Assembly (NCBI RefSeq): GCF_008923245.1
Contig: NZ_WBOS01000002.1
Location: 434,001 to 498,000, forward strand
Direction: 5' to 3'
DNA: 64,000 nt
Source of the DNA: Cytobacillus depressus
GTDB lineage: Bacteria; Bacillota; Bacilli; Bacillales; Cytobacillaceae
Shown: one piece after another, positions 56,481 through 64,000 of the stretch
Layout: every line of letters begins with the position of its first letter
How positions within the stretch are numbered: position 1 is the first letter of the stretch
The notes under the pieces: generated by a model
Databases searched by the model: none
The model's input: only the letters and a program-made list of their open reading frames with translations
What the model was told of the DNA's origin: nothing
Position numbers and translations under genes: made by a program

Positions 56481-57833
56481 ATGGCATTTGAAGGTTTAGC
56501 CGACCGACTGCAGAATACAATCCAGAAGATCCGCGGCAAGGGGAAAGTAAATGAAGCGGATGTCAAAGAAATGATGCGAGATGTACGTCTTGCATTATTA
56601 GAAGCAGACGTTAACTTTAAGGTCGTAAAAGAGTTTGTCAAAAAAGTAAGTGAACGTGCTGTTGGCCAAGAAGTAATAAAGAGTTTAACACCTGGACAGC
56701 AGGTTGTAAAAGTTGTTAAAGAAGAATTGACTGAACTAATGGGTGGCGAGCAAAGTAAAATTGCCGTTGCTAACCGTCCGCCGACTGTCATTATGATGGT
56801 TGGATTACAAGGTGCAGGGAAAACGACAACAACAGGGAAGCTGGCGAACTTGCTTCGGAAGAAATACAACCGAAATCCATTACTAGTTGCGGCAGATATT
56901 TATCGTCCGGCGGCAATTAAACAGCTCGAAACACTTGGCAAACAGCTAAGTATGCCTGTTTTTTCATTAGGAGACAAGGTAAGTCCTGTTGAAATCGCCA
57001 AGCAAGCTATTGCAAAGGCAAAGGAAGATCATCATGACTATGTCTTGATTGATACAGCTGGACGTTTACACGTAGATGAAGCGTTAATGGATGAGCTCAA
57101 ACAAATTAAAGAGTTGTCCAATCCAGATGAAATTTTTCTTGTCGTTGATGCAATGACAGGTCAGGACGCTGTTAATGTGGCACAAAGCTTTAATGAGCTG
57201 CTTGGATTAACAGGTGTCGTTTTGACAAAGCTTGACGGTGATACTCGCGGTGGAGCGGCTTTATCGATCCGGTCTGTCACGAATACCCCGATTAAATTTG
57301 TTGGTCTTGGTGAAAAAATGGACGCTATTGAGCCGTTTCACCCTGAAAGAATGGCATCAAGAATTTTAGGCATGGGGGATGTTCTTACCCTCATTGAAAA
57401 AGCCCAGGCAAATGTGGATGAAGAGAAAGCAAAAGAGCTGCAGGAAAAATTCCGTACAGCTAATTTCACATTTGACGATTTTCTTGATCAATTAGGCCAA
57501 GTTCGCCAAATGGGACCGTTAGAGGATCTCCTGAAGATGATGCCTGGTGCTAATAAAATCAAAGGATTGAATAATCTACAAATTGATGAAAAGCAAATTA
57601 AGCATGTCGAAGCGATTATTCAATCTATGACTAAGGATGAAAAGATTCATCCAGAGACGATCAATGCAAGCCGCAGAAGACGGATTGCGAAGGGGAGCGG
57701 AAGAACCGTTCCTGAAGTAAACCGCTTGCTTAAGCAATTCGAAGATATGAAGAAAATGATGAAGCAAATGACAGGCATGCAGCAAAAAGGTAAGAAAAAA
57801 GGCGGATTTAAGTTTCCGTTTAATCCTTTTTAA
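56481..57833 (+). CDS. ffh: Signal recognition particle protein Ffh
   Basis: Ffh binds signal sequences emerging from the ribosome and pairs with FtsY. The N domain (about 1-90) is followed by the G domain with GLQGAGKTTT near residue 109, ADIYRPAAIKQL, DTAGRLH and TKLDGDTRGG. The C-terminal M domain (about 300-450) has the RNA-binding SGRTVPEVNRLLKQF motif and methionine-rich KMMKQMTGMQQKGKKKGG. At 450 residues it is the normal length. GGAGGCGG precedes ATG 56481. Confidence 0.97.
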   Translation: MAFEGLADRLQNTIQKIRGKGKVNEADVKEMMRDVRLALLEADVNFKVVKEFVKKVSERAVGQEVIKSLTPGQQVVKVVKEELTELMGGEQSKIAVANRPPTVIMMVGLQGAGKTTTTGKLANLLRKKYNRNPLLVAADIYRPAAIKQLETLGKQLSMPVFSLGDKVSPVEIAKQAIAKAKEDHHDYVLIDTAGRLHVDEALMDELKQIKELSNPDEIFLVVDAMTGQDAVNVAQSFNELLGLTGVVLTKLDGDTRGGAALSIRSVTNTPIKFVGLGEKMDAIEPFHPERMASRILGMGDVLTLIEKAQANVDEEKAKELQEKFRTANFTFDDFLDQLGQVRQMGPLEDLLKMMPGANKIKGLNNLQIDEKQIKHVEAIIQSMTKDEKIHPETINASRRRRIAKGSGRTVPEVNRLLKQFEDMKKMMKQMTGMQQKGKKKGGFKFPFNPF

Positions 57834-57875
57834 ACCCAATTAGAAAGTTTTTTCTATACTGTAAAGAAAAAAACC

Positions 57876-58215
<340 letters not shown>

Positions 58216-58226
58216 TTTCTAACAAG

Positions 58227-58457
58227 ATGAAAGAGCTTATCGAAACGATTGTTAAGCCCCTTGTGGATTTTCCGGAAGAAGTACATGTGAATGTACTTGA
58301 TGAAGAAAACCGCGTAACCTATCAGCTTTCTGTCAACAAGAATGACATGGGGAAAGTAATTGGGAAGCAAGGGCGCGTTGCGAAAGCAATACGAACTGTT
58401 GTCTATGCAGCAGGATCATCACAGCAGAAGAAAGTTTTCTTAGAAATCAGTGAGTAA
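58227..58457 (+). CDS. khpA: KH-domain RNA-binding protein KhpA (YlqC)
   Basis: KhpA is a small KH-domain RNA-binding protein that pairs with KhpB in relatives and affects cell division and elongation. The KH GxxG loop is in GKVIGKQGRVAKAIRTVVYAAG. At 76 residues it is slightly shorter than B. subtilis YlqC (81). ATG 58227 lies 11 bases after the rpsP stop, yet has no clear ribosome site (only TAACAAG), so it may depend on coupling with rpsP. Confidence 0.93.
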   Translation: MKELIETIVKPLVDFPEEVHVNVLDEENRVTYQLSVNKNDMGKVIGKQGRVAKAIRTVVYAAGSSQQKKVFLEISE

Positions 58458-58497
58458 TGCTTTTCAAGAGTATATCAACCTGATTATACGAAACATC

Positions 58498-58533
58498 AAA
58501 AAGGAGGGGTCCCTTTAGGTCCCCTCCTTTTTT
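58498..58533 (+). terminator. Terminator after khpA
   Basis: The stem AAAAAGGAGGGG...CC and GG...CCCCTCCTTTTTT with one T-T mismatch and a short loop is followed by T. It lies 40 bases after the khpA stop. The gap from 58534 to ylqD is AT-rich, with no other feature recognised. Confidence 0.9.
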
Positions 58534-58667
58534 CCAATTAGCTGTTTTCTAGGAAGATTATTGTTATTAAAAAGGCTTGTTAGTAGTTGATTAGAGCCTT
58601 CTTATTACATATTTTTCAGTCACTTCATTAGAACTCTTCACGATTAAAGCCTAGGGAGGCAATATAG

Positions 58668-59054
58668 ATGAAAATACTTCAATCTGTCGTGGTCAAACAA
58701 GTTCTTACGGAAACGAGTAAAAGTGAACTTTTAAATAAATATCATAGAAGTAAGCTCCTGTTGCAAAAAGAGTGTGATCAGCTTCGATTCGAAATGAAAA
58801 AACAAGAGCGAGCAAAAAAACTCCCACAAGCAAGCGTAAAGAAGCATTATGAAAAAGAAATTCAAAGCCGTAAGGAAAAAATAAAGCTTATCGATTTTCA
58901 AATTGAACAATTACATATACTACCGCTAGGAAGCGAGCTAAAAGAAAAAGAAGTAAATGCAATCGTTGAAATTGAAATAGGCGACCGCTGGGATGATATT
59001 CAAAACGGGAGAACAATTATCATAAAGGATGGAATTGTAGAGGATATAAGGTAG
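58668..59054 (+). CDS. ylqD: YlqD family protein
   Basis: This 128-residue protein of unknown function belongs to the YlqD family, conserved in bacilli between khpA and rimM. It has a central coiled-coil region (about 25-85, rich in Lys, Glu and Gln), then EIEIGDRWDDI and a short beta-rich end. No catalytic motif is visible. ATG 58668 follows AGGGAGGC. Twelve bases separate it from rimM. Confidence 0.9.
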   Translation: MKILQSVVVKQVLTETSKSELLNKYHRSKLLLQKECDQLRFEMKKQERAKKLPQASVKKHYEKEIQSRKEKIKLIDFQIEQLHILPLGSELKEKEVNAIVEIEIGDRWDDIQNGRTIIIKDGIVEDIR

Positions 59055-59066
59055 AGGTGAAGAAAT

Positions 59067-59585
59067 TTGGAAAAATGGTTTAATGTAGGAAAAATCGTCA
59101 ATACCCACGGAATTAGAGGGGAAGTAAGAATTATTTCAAAGACTGACTTTGCAGATAAACGATATAAGTCCGGAAATAAATTATTTTTATTTATGCCTCA
59201 ATCAAATACACCTATTGAATTAACAGTAAAATCACATCGAACACATAAAAATTTCGATTTAGTTACCTTCGAAGGTCATGATAATATTAATCAAGTTGAA
59301 AACATGAAGGGCGGAATATTAAAAGTGTCTGAAAGTCAGCTTGGCGCCTTAGAAGAAGATGAGTATTATTACCATGAAATTATCGGCTGTACGGTAACTA
59401 CTTTAGCAGGTGAGGAAATTGGCGAAATTCGTGAAATTCTTTCGCCTGGGGCAAATGACGTATGGGTAATAAAGGGAAATGGCAGCAAGGAAATATTAAT
59501 CCCATATATTGAAGATGTCGTGAAAGAAGTAAATATTAAAGACAAGCTCATTAAGATTGACCCGATTGAAGGTCTATTATCATGA
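59067..59585 (+). CDS. rimM: Ribosome maturation factor RimM
   Basis: RimM binds S19 and helps 30S head assembly. The N-terminal beta barrel has [16 protein letters not shown], and the C-terminal PRC-barrel (about 95-170) has [11 protein letters not shown] and [13 protein letters not shown]-like residues (here [13 protein letters not shown]). The start is TTG 59067 after GAGGTGAAG. It overlaps trmD by four bases, as in relatives. Length 172. Confidence 0.95.
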   Translation: MEKWFNVGKIVNTHGIRGEVRIISKTDFADKRYKSGNKLFLFMPQSNTPIELTVKSHRTHKNFDLVTFEGHDNINQVENMKGGILKVSESQLGALEEDEYYYHEIIGCTVTTLAGEEIGEIREILSPGANDVWVIKGNGSKEILIPYIEDVVKEVNIKDKLIKIDPIEGLLS

Positions 59586-60322
59586 TGAAAATTGATATAC
59601 TTACACTCTTTCCTGATATGTTCTCAGGAGTATTTGGCCAATCGATTTTAAAAAAAGCGGCTGAAAATCAGGCAGTTGAATATAATGTCGTTAACTTCAG
59701 AGATTATGCTGACAATAAGCATCAAACGGTAGATGATTATCCATATGGCGGAGGCGCTGGAATGGTCCTAAAGCCACAGCCGATTTTTGATGCAGTTGCA
59801 GATTTGCGTGAAAAGGGACAAACGTCACCAAGAGTGATCCTCCTTTGTCCACAAGGCGAAAGATACACGCAGAAAAAAGCTGAAGAGCTAGCTAAATTAG
59901 ATCATCTGATTTTTGTGTGCGGACATTATGAAGGGTATGATGAAAGGATTCGAGAGCATGTTGTAACCGACGAAATTTCGATCGGCGACTTTGTCTTAAC
60001 GGGAGGAGAGCTTGGAGCTATGGTAGTTGTCGATAGTGTAGTCCGACTTCTCCCAGGTGTGCTTGGCAGTGAGGAATCTCACCTGAGGGATTCATTTAGT
60101 ACAGGGCTTCTTGAGCATCCTCATTATACACGGCCGGCAGATTTCAGGGGAATGAAAGTGCCAGATGTTCTTATTTCCGGCAATCATAAGTTAATTGATG
60201 AATGGAGAACGAAAGAGTCTTTAAGAAGAACATTTTTACGCAGACCTGACTTATTCGACCATATCCAATTAACAGATATGCAGAAAAAATGGCTCGAAGA
60301 AATAAAAAATGATCAGAAATAG
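59582..60322 (+). CDS. trmD: tRNA (guanine-37-N1)-methyltransferase
   Basis: TrmD methylates G37 next to the anticodon and prevents frameshifting. It is a knotted SPOUT enzyme: [12 protein letters not shown] at the start, [16 protein letters not shown] near residue 55, [11 protein letters not shown] near 113, and the knot segment [27 protein letters not shown] near 138. Two ATG codons begin the frame, overlapping the rimM stop. Length of 246 is usual. rplS follows with its own promoter. Confidence 0.97.
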   Translation: MMKIDILTLFPDMFSGVFGQSILKKAAENQAVEYNVVNFRDYADNKHQTVDDYPYGGGAGMVLKPQPIFDAVADLREKGQTSPRVILLCPQGERYTQKKAEELAKLDHLIFVCGHYEGYDERIREHVVTDEISIGDFVLTGGELGAMVVVDSVVRLLPGVLGSEESHLRDSFSTGLLEHPHYTRPADFRGMKVPDVLISGNHKLIDEWRTKESLRRTFLRRPDLFDHIQLTDMQKKWLEEIKNDQK

Positions 60323-60324
60323 CA

Positions 60325-60353
60325 TTGAAGTTATACTTTAATTATGATAAAAT
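60325..60353 (+). promoter_or_regulatory. Promoter of rplS
   Basis: TTGAAG (60325-60330) and TAAAAT (60348-60353) are 17 bases apart, right after trmD. An untranslated leader of about 100 bases follows. Confidence 0.6.
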
Positions 60354-60400
60354 ACTTTTTGTGACTTAGGCTGGACTTATTCAGTTTTTGTCTTATAAAG

Positions 60401-60453
60401 ATGTTCCGCTGCAATGGAAAGACTAGATGTGCATGAGCATCTGTTGGAAGGAG
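60401..60453 (+). promoter_or_regulatory. L19 (rplS) leader
   Basis: The segment directly before rplS holds TTCCGCTGCAATGGAAA, then hairpin arms AGATG (60425-60429) and CATCT (60438-60442) around TGCATGAG. The ribosome site GGAAGGAG follows at once. This resembles the L19 leader that Firmicutes use for autogenous control of rplS. Confidence 0.6.
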
Positions 60454-60462
60454 TTGAAAACG

Positions 60463-60807
60463 ATGCATAAATTAATCGAAGAAATCACACAAGAACAACT
60501 TCGTACGGATGTTCCTGCGTTCCGTCCTGGTGATACTGTACGTGTACACGTAAGTATTGTTGAGGGTACTCGTGAGCGTATTCAGGTTTACGAAGGAGTC
60601 GTGATTAAGCGTCGTGGTGGTGGAATCAGCGAAACTTTTACAGTTCGTAAGATTTCTTACGGTGTAGGCGTAGAGCGTACATTCCCTGTTCACACACCAA
60701 AGATTGCGAAGCTTGAAGTTCTTCGCCGCGGTAAAGTACGCCGTGCGAAACTTTACTACCTACGTAACCTACGTGGTAAAAAAGCTCGTATTAAAGAAAT
60801 TCGATAA
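60463..60807 (+). CDS. rplS: 50S ribosomal protein L19
   Basis: L19 sits at the interface of the two ribosomal subunits. The 114 residues contain [11 protein letters not shown], the [29 protein letters not shown] block and a basic C-terminus ending RIKEIR. ATG 60463 is chosen because GGAAGGAG lies about nine bases upstream; a longer frame from 60427 covers the leader hairpin. A 26-base palindromic terminator follows. Confidence 0.98.
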   Translation: MHKLIEEITQEQLRTDVPAFRPGDTVRVHVSIVEGTRERIQVYEGVVIKRRGGGISETFTVRKISYGVGVERTFPVHTPKIAKLEVLRRGKVRRAKLYYLRNLRGKKARIKEIR

Positions 60808-60820
60808 TCAGTGTAAAAGA

Positions 60821-60852
60821 AAGGAGCTTGTGATCACAAGCTCCTTTTTCTT
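60821..60852 (+). terminator. Terminator after rplS
   Basis: A perfect palindrome built from AAGGAGCTTGTGA and its complement is followed by a T-run. Confidence 0.93.
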
Positions 60853-60878
60853 ACTACATAAATAAGCGTTCTCCACAT

Positions 60879-60906
60879 TTGCACTAATACTACATAAAAT
60901 TATAAT
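60879..60906 (+). promoter_or_regulatory. Likely promoter of lepB
   Basis: TTGCAC (60879-60884) and a perfect TATAAT (60901-60906) are 16 bases apart in the AT-rich 269-base rplS-lepB gap. The rest of the gap shows no gene or repeat. Confidence 0.6.
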
Positions 60907-61076
60907 AACTTCTTTCTTTCGTTTAATAATATTACATAAATGTTAAATAATAAAATTATAATTAGATTTTATCTATAAAGAAGGATATGAAATTTTGTAC
61001 AATAAAAAAGCGGATGGAAAAATGTTCTTCAAATGAACAGACTTTGACTTTTTACTTAAGATTGGTGGGGAAATTT

Positions 61077-61628
61077 ATGACGAAGAAGAAAAATGAATTA
61101 TGGGAATGGTCTAAAGCTTTAGTGATTGCCGTTTTGCTGGCAGCAGTAATACGCTATTTTCTATTTGCGCCTATTGTTGTAGACGGCTTATCAATGATGC
61201 CCACACTGCATGACCAAGATCGGATGATCGTAAATAAATTCAGCTATAAAATTGGCAAGCCTGAACGATTTGATATAATAGTATTCCATGCTCCAGAGAA
61301 TAAAGATTACATAAAGAGAGTAATCGGTCTACCTGGGGATCGAATTGAATACAAGGATGATATCCTTTACGTGAATGGGAAAGCATATGATGAACCATAT
61401 TTAGATCAATATAAGCAACAAATTATTGATGGTCCGCTTACAGAACCGTTTACTCTTAAAGAAAAGATCGGCCAGGATACTGTACCTGAAGGTCATCTTT
61501 TCGTTATGGGTGATAACCGGAGATACAGTAAAGATAGCCGTCATATCGGAGCAGTGCCGTTGGAGAAAGTGCTAGGCAGCACAGGTATTATTTATTGGCC
61601 AATCGAAGACATCCGGATCGTAAAATAG
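61077..61628 (+). CDS. lepB: Signal peptidase I
   Basis: This serine-lysine peptidase cuts signal peptides from exported proteins outside the membrane. The 183-residue chain has one N-terminal membrane anchor (about 12-32). The catalytic serine is in VDGLSMMPTL near residue 38, the catalytic lysine in YIKRVIGLPGDRI near 79, and GDNRRYSKDSRHIG follows near 143. It is the short Gram-positive SipS type. The start is ATG 61077, after GGTGGGG; an extension to 60987 has no ribosome site. No other secretion gene adjoins it except ffh and ylxM upstream. Confidence 0.94.
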   Translation: MTKKKNELWEWSKALVIAVLLAAVIRYFLFAPIVVDGLSMMPTLHDQDRMIVNKFSYKIGKPERFDIIVFHAPENKDYIKRVIGLPGDRIEYKDDILYVNGKAYDEPYLDQYKQQIIDGPLTEPFTLKEKIGQDTVPEGHLFVMGDNRRYSKDSRHIGAVPLEKVLGSTGIIYWPIEDIRIVK

Positions 61629-61737
61629 AATTTTAACTTTATTCAGCCGATCCCGGCTAAATTTAAAGTTAAAGACTCCGGCGAGCCTTTCGACTTTTTA
61701 GAGGAATTTATCGAGCGAGCTCAGGTAAATCTGGGCG

Positions 61738-61759
61738 CAGATACGCAGAGGCGTATCTG
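61738..61759. repeat. Perfect hairpin before rbgA
   Basis: CAGATACGC / GCGTATCTG form a nine-base stem around AGAG, 26 bases upstream of rbgA and without a T-run. The lepB-rbgA gap (61629-61785) is otherwise GC-richer than its surroundings and holds no gene. Confidence 0.6.
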
Positions 61760-61785
61760 ATAATATAAGAAGGAATTGAGTATCA

Positions 61786-62661
61786 ATGACAATCCAATGG
61801 TTTCCAGGGCATATGGCAAAAGCCCGAAGAGAAGTAACAGAAAAGCTTAAGCTAGTCGATATTATATTTGAACTAGTCGATGCAAGAATCCCTTATTCTT
61901 CACGCAATCCAATGATTGACGAAATTATTCAGCATAAGCCGAGAATTATCCTTTTAAATAAAGCGGATATGACTGATAAGGAAGTAACAAAACAATGGAT
62001 TAAATATTTTCAAGACCACAAAATGAAAGCCATTGCTATTAATTCGCAAGCAGGACAAGGCATGAAAGAAATCGTAGCAGCTGCGCAAGAGATTTTGAAA
62101 GAGAAGTTTGACAGAATGAGGGCGAGAGGTGTGAAGCCTCGTGCTATTCGTGCGATGATTGTCGGCATCCCAAATGCAGGGAAGTCTACGTTAATCAATC
62201 GACTAGCTAAAAAGAATATCGCCAAAACGGGCAATACGCCTGGGGTGACAAAAGCCCAGCAATGGATAAAAGTTGGGAAAGAACTAGAACTCCTTGATAC
62301 GCCAGGTATTCTATGGCCAAAATTTGAAGATCAAGAGGTCGGCTTAAAGCTGGCTCTTACAGGGGCAATTAAAGACACAATTTTAAATCTACAGGATATT
62401 GCAATTTATGCTCTTAAGTTTTTTGAGGAAAATTACCCAGAGAGAATGAAGGATCGTTATAAGCTTGAATTCATTCCCGAAGATATTGTGGAATTGTTTA
62501 ATAAAATTGGCAAATTGCGTGGCTGCTTAATGGGTGGCGGAGAAATTGACTATGATAAAGTGACAGAGCTTGTGATTAGGGAATTTCGTTCAGAAAAATG
62601 GGGGCCAATCTCACTTGAACGTCCACAAGATTTGTTAATAGACACAACTATCGAAGATTAA
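61786..62661 (+). CDS. rbgA: Ribosome biogenesis GTPase RbgA (YlqF)
   Basis: RbgA is needed for late 50S subunit assembly. It is a circularly permuted GTPase: G4 NKAD near residue 57 precedes the P-loop GIPNAGKST near 127 and the DTPGILWP motif near 172. The N-terminal [12 protein letters not shown] is diagnostic, and the C-terminal ANTAR-like helical domain binds RNA. It begins at ATG 61786 after AGAAGGA. A terminator separates it from rnhB. Confidence 0.96.
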   Translation: MTIQWFPGHMAKARREVTEKLKLVDIIFELVDARIPYSSRNPMIDEIIQHKPRIILLNKADMTDKEVTKQWIKYFQDHKMKAIAINSQAGQGMKEIVAAAQEILKEKFDRMRARGVKPRAIRAMIVGIPNAGKSTLINRLAKKNIAKTGNTPGVTKAQQWIKVGKELELLDTPGILWPKFEDQEVGLKLALTGAIKDTILNLQDIAIYALKFFEENYPERMKDRYKLEFIPEDIVELFNKIGKLRGCLMGGGEIDYDKVTELVIREFRSEKWGPISLERPQDLLIDTTIED

Positions 62662-62682
62662 TATCAAATAAAGACACTAATT

Positions 62683-62713
62683 GCCCTCCTTTTAAGAGGG
62701 CTTTAGTTTTTTC
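62683..62713 (+). terminator. Terminator after rbgA
   Basis: GCCCTC / GAGGGC with a seven-base loop is followed by TTTAGTTTTTT. Confidence 0.82.
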
Positions 62714-62757
62714 TCGAGAAGCCGATATGAACACTATAGATACTAGGGGAGTACACC

Positions 62758-63531
62758 ATGGAAAAACTAAAAATACGGGAAATTGAGGAACGATTGGCAA
62801 ATGAAACCGACCGGAACAGTGATTTTATTAAATCATTGCCCAATGATGAGCGAAAAGGTGTTCAGCTTCTTTTAAAAAAGTGGCATAGCAAGTTAGACCT
62901 TGAAGAAAAAGCATATGAAAAACATATCGAAATGACATTTTTTGAAGAAAAATATCGCTCAGAAGGTTTTAAATTGATTGCAGGTGTAGATGAGGTTGGT
63001 AGAGGTCCGTTAGCTGGGCCTGTTGTAGCTGCTGCTGTCATATTGCCTTCAGATTTTTATTTGCCGGGACTGGATGATTCGAAAAAACTATCAGTTCAAA
63101 AACGTGATGAATATTATGACGTGATTATCAACAAAGCATTAGCCTACAATATTGGTATCATTGAAGTTAAAGAAATTGATCAGATAAATATTTATGAAGC
63201 AGCTAAAAAAGCAATGCTGACAGCGATCAATGGTTTGAAGATGAATCCTGATTACCTTCTAATTGATGCGGTCGCACTCAACACGCCATATCCCCAGGAA
63301 TCAATTATTAAGGGGGATGCAAGAAGTGTGTCAATTGCTGCTGCTTCGATCGTAGCAAAAGTGACCCGTGACCGGATGATGATCGCTTTAGGAGAACAAT
63401 ACCCGGCATATGGATTTTGTAAAAATATGGGGTATGGGACGAAAGAGCATTTATCAGCCATTCAAGTAAGTGGCATTACTCCTCATCATCGAAAAAGCTT
63501 TGCCCCTGTGAAGGAATATATTGCTAAGTAA
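62758..63531 (+). CDS. rnhB: Ribonuclease HII
   Basis: RNase HII removes ribonucleotides from DNA. After an N-terminal extension of about 70 residues typical of bacillar RNase HII, the catalytic motif AGVDEVGRGPLAGP lies near residue 78. DDSKKLS, a later DYLLIDAV with a further metal-binding aspartate, and KVTRDR also match the family. Length is 257. A GGGGAG site precedes ATG 62758. The ylqG frame follows 12 bases after its stop. Confidence 0.96.
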   Translation: MEKLKIREIEERLANETDRNSDFIKSLPNDERKGVQLLLKKWHSKLDLEEKAYEKHIEMTFFEEKYRSEGFKLIAGVDEVGRGPLAGPVVAAAVILPSDFYLPGLDDSKKLSVQKRDEYYDVIINKALAYNIGIIEVKEIDQINIYEAAKKAMLTAINGLKMNPDYLLIDAVALNTPYPQESIIKGDARSVSIAAASIVAKVTRDRMMIALGEQYPAYGFCKNMGYGTKEHLSAIQVSGITPHHRKSFAPVKEYIAK

Positions 63532-63543
63532 GAAGGTGATGAT

Positions 63544-64000
63544 TTGCAGCCTCTGAACATCATTCAAGCCTTATTAAAGCAAGAAAGTTTAATAGACAAT
63601 TTAGCCTTGGCATTAAAGCCGGGGCAAATCATTAGCGGAAAAGTGATAAAGCATTTTCCAAATAATAATGCCGAAGTTTTAATCGGGTCTAATAAAATGA
63701 TTGCCCGTATTGAAACACCATTATCTGTGAATCAACGTTACTGGTTTCAAGTTCAGCCGGGTGAAGGCCAAGTGCATTTAAAGCTGTTAGATACAAAGGG
63801 ACCCCAGAATCGTAACGACGGCATGATAGGGTTAGGGAGCCGATCAAATACAAAAAGCCTGTTAAAGGAGCTTTCTCTCCCAGTGTCAAAAGATCATGTT
63901 TCATTAATAAAATTTTTGTTGGCAAAACAGCTTCCAATAACGAAAGAGTCTCTGCAATTATCAGTTGAATGGTTAAAAGACAAAACATTAACAGAAGGTC
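63544..64000 (+). CDS. ylqG: YlqG family protein, 5' part (runs off the window)
   Basis: An open frame starting with TTG at 63544, after AAGAAGGTGATG, continues to the window end without a stop. The visible 152 residues include IIQALLKQESLIDNLALALKPGQIISGKVIKHFPNN (here given as parts: IIQALLKQES, LKPGQIISGKVIKHF), EVLIGSNKMIARIE, RYWFQVQPGEGQVHLKLL and a mixed helical stretch. Position after rnhB matches ylqG of B. subtilis, a large protein of unknown function. The end of the gene is outside the window. Confidence 0.8.
   Translation, partial: MQPLNIIQALLKQESLIDNLALALKPGQIISGKVIKHFPNNNAEVLIGSNKMIARIETPLSVNQRYWFQVQPGEGQVHLKLLDTKGPQNRNDGMIGLGSRSNTKSLLKELSLPVSKDHVSLIKFLLAKQLPITKESLQLSVEWLKDKTLTEG

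Overview
The window is a chromosomal core segment of a low-GC Gram-positive, spore-forming member of the Bacillaceae. The evidence is its gene order, which follows the Bacillus subtilis lspA-to-ylqG region almost gene for gene, together with spoVM, PyrR attenuators, a FapR operator, an L19 leader, and frequent TTG/GTG starts with strong Shine-Dalgarno sites. Nearly everything reads on the + strand; only rqcH and rpmB are on the - strand. Gene identities rest on recognising family motifs and B. subtilis synteny by eye; no database search was run.

Layout. 1-1245: the end of lspA, then rluD. 1249-8925: the pyrimidine operon pyrR-pyrP-pyrB-pyrC-pyrK-pyrD-pyrF-pyrE, with three PyrR attenuators. 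The two carbamoyl-phosphate synthetase genes (pyrAA/pyrAB) that usually sit between pyrC and pyrK are absent, leaving a 40-base gap. 8932-13743: rqcH (ribosome rescue, - strand) and a P-type calcium ATPase. 13806-19665: yloC, remA, gmk, rpoZ, coaBC, priA. 19878-29095: def, fmt, rsmB, rlmN, stp, prkC, rsgA, rpe, thiN and the 26-residue spoVM. 29237-33939: rpmB (- strand), yloU, fakA, recG; the serine dehydratase genes found before recG in B. subtilis are not present. 34008-42326: the FapR-controlled fatty acid and phospholipid genes fapR, plsX, fabD, fabG and acpP, followed by rnc and smc. 42635-43627: ftsY. 56137-64000: ylxM, ffh, rpsP, khpA, ylqD, rimM, trmD, rplS, lepB, rbgA, rnhB and the start of ylqG.

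The clear accessory element is a 12-kb, eight-gene operon (43816-55960) lying between ftsY and ylxM-ffh, which are adjacent in B. subtilis. It has its own promoter, a palindrome over the -10 box, tightly coupled genes, and a strong terminator. It encodes a secreted/anchored membrane protein, an ABC ATPase and ABC-2 permease, a membrane protein with a coiled coil and a Gly/Ser/Asn/Gln-rich stretch, a MoxR AAA+ ATPase, a DUF58 protein, and two membrane von Willebrand factor A proteins. One of these two carries a glutamine-amidotransferase-like segment between two VWA domains. Together they look like a MoxR/VWA chaperone system joined to an ABC transporter and acting at the cell envelope. Its substrate is unknown, and it is the best candidate here for an undescribed system.

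The other unusual component is non-coding. A family of about 120-170 base imperfect palindromes occurs in intergenic gaps (10817-10990, 19676-19796, 28129-28256, and a miniature at 29187-29234). Short palindromes centred on TCCTG occur inside one copy and again between smc and ftsY, where a 300-base gap is a string of separate hairpins.
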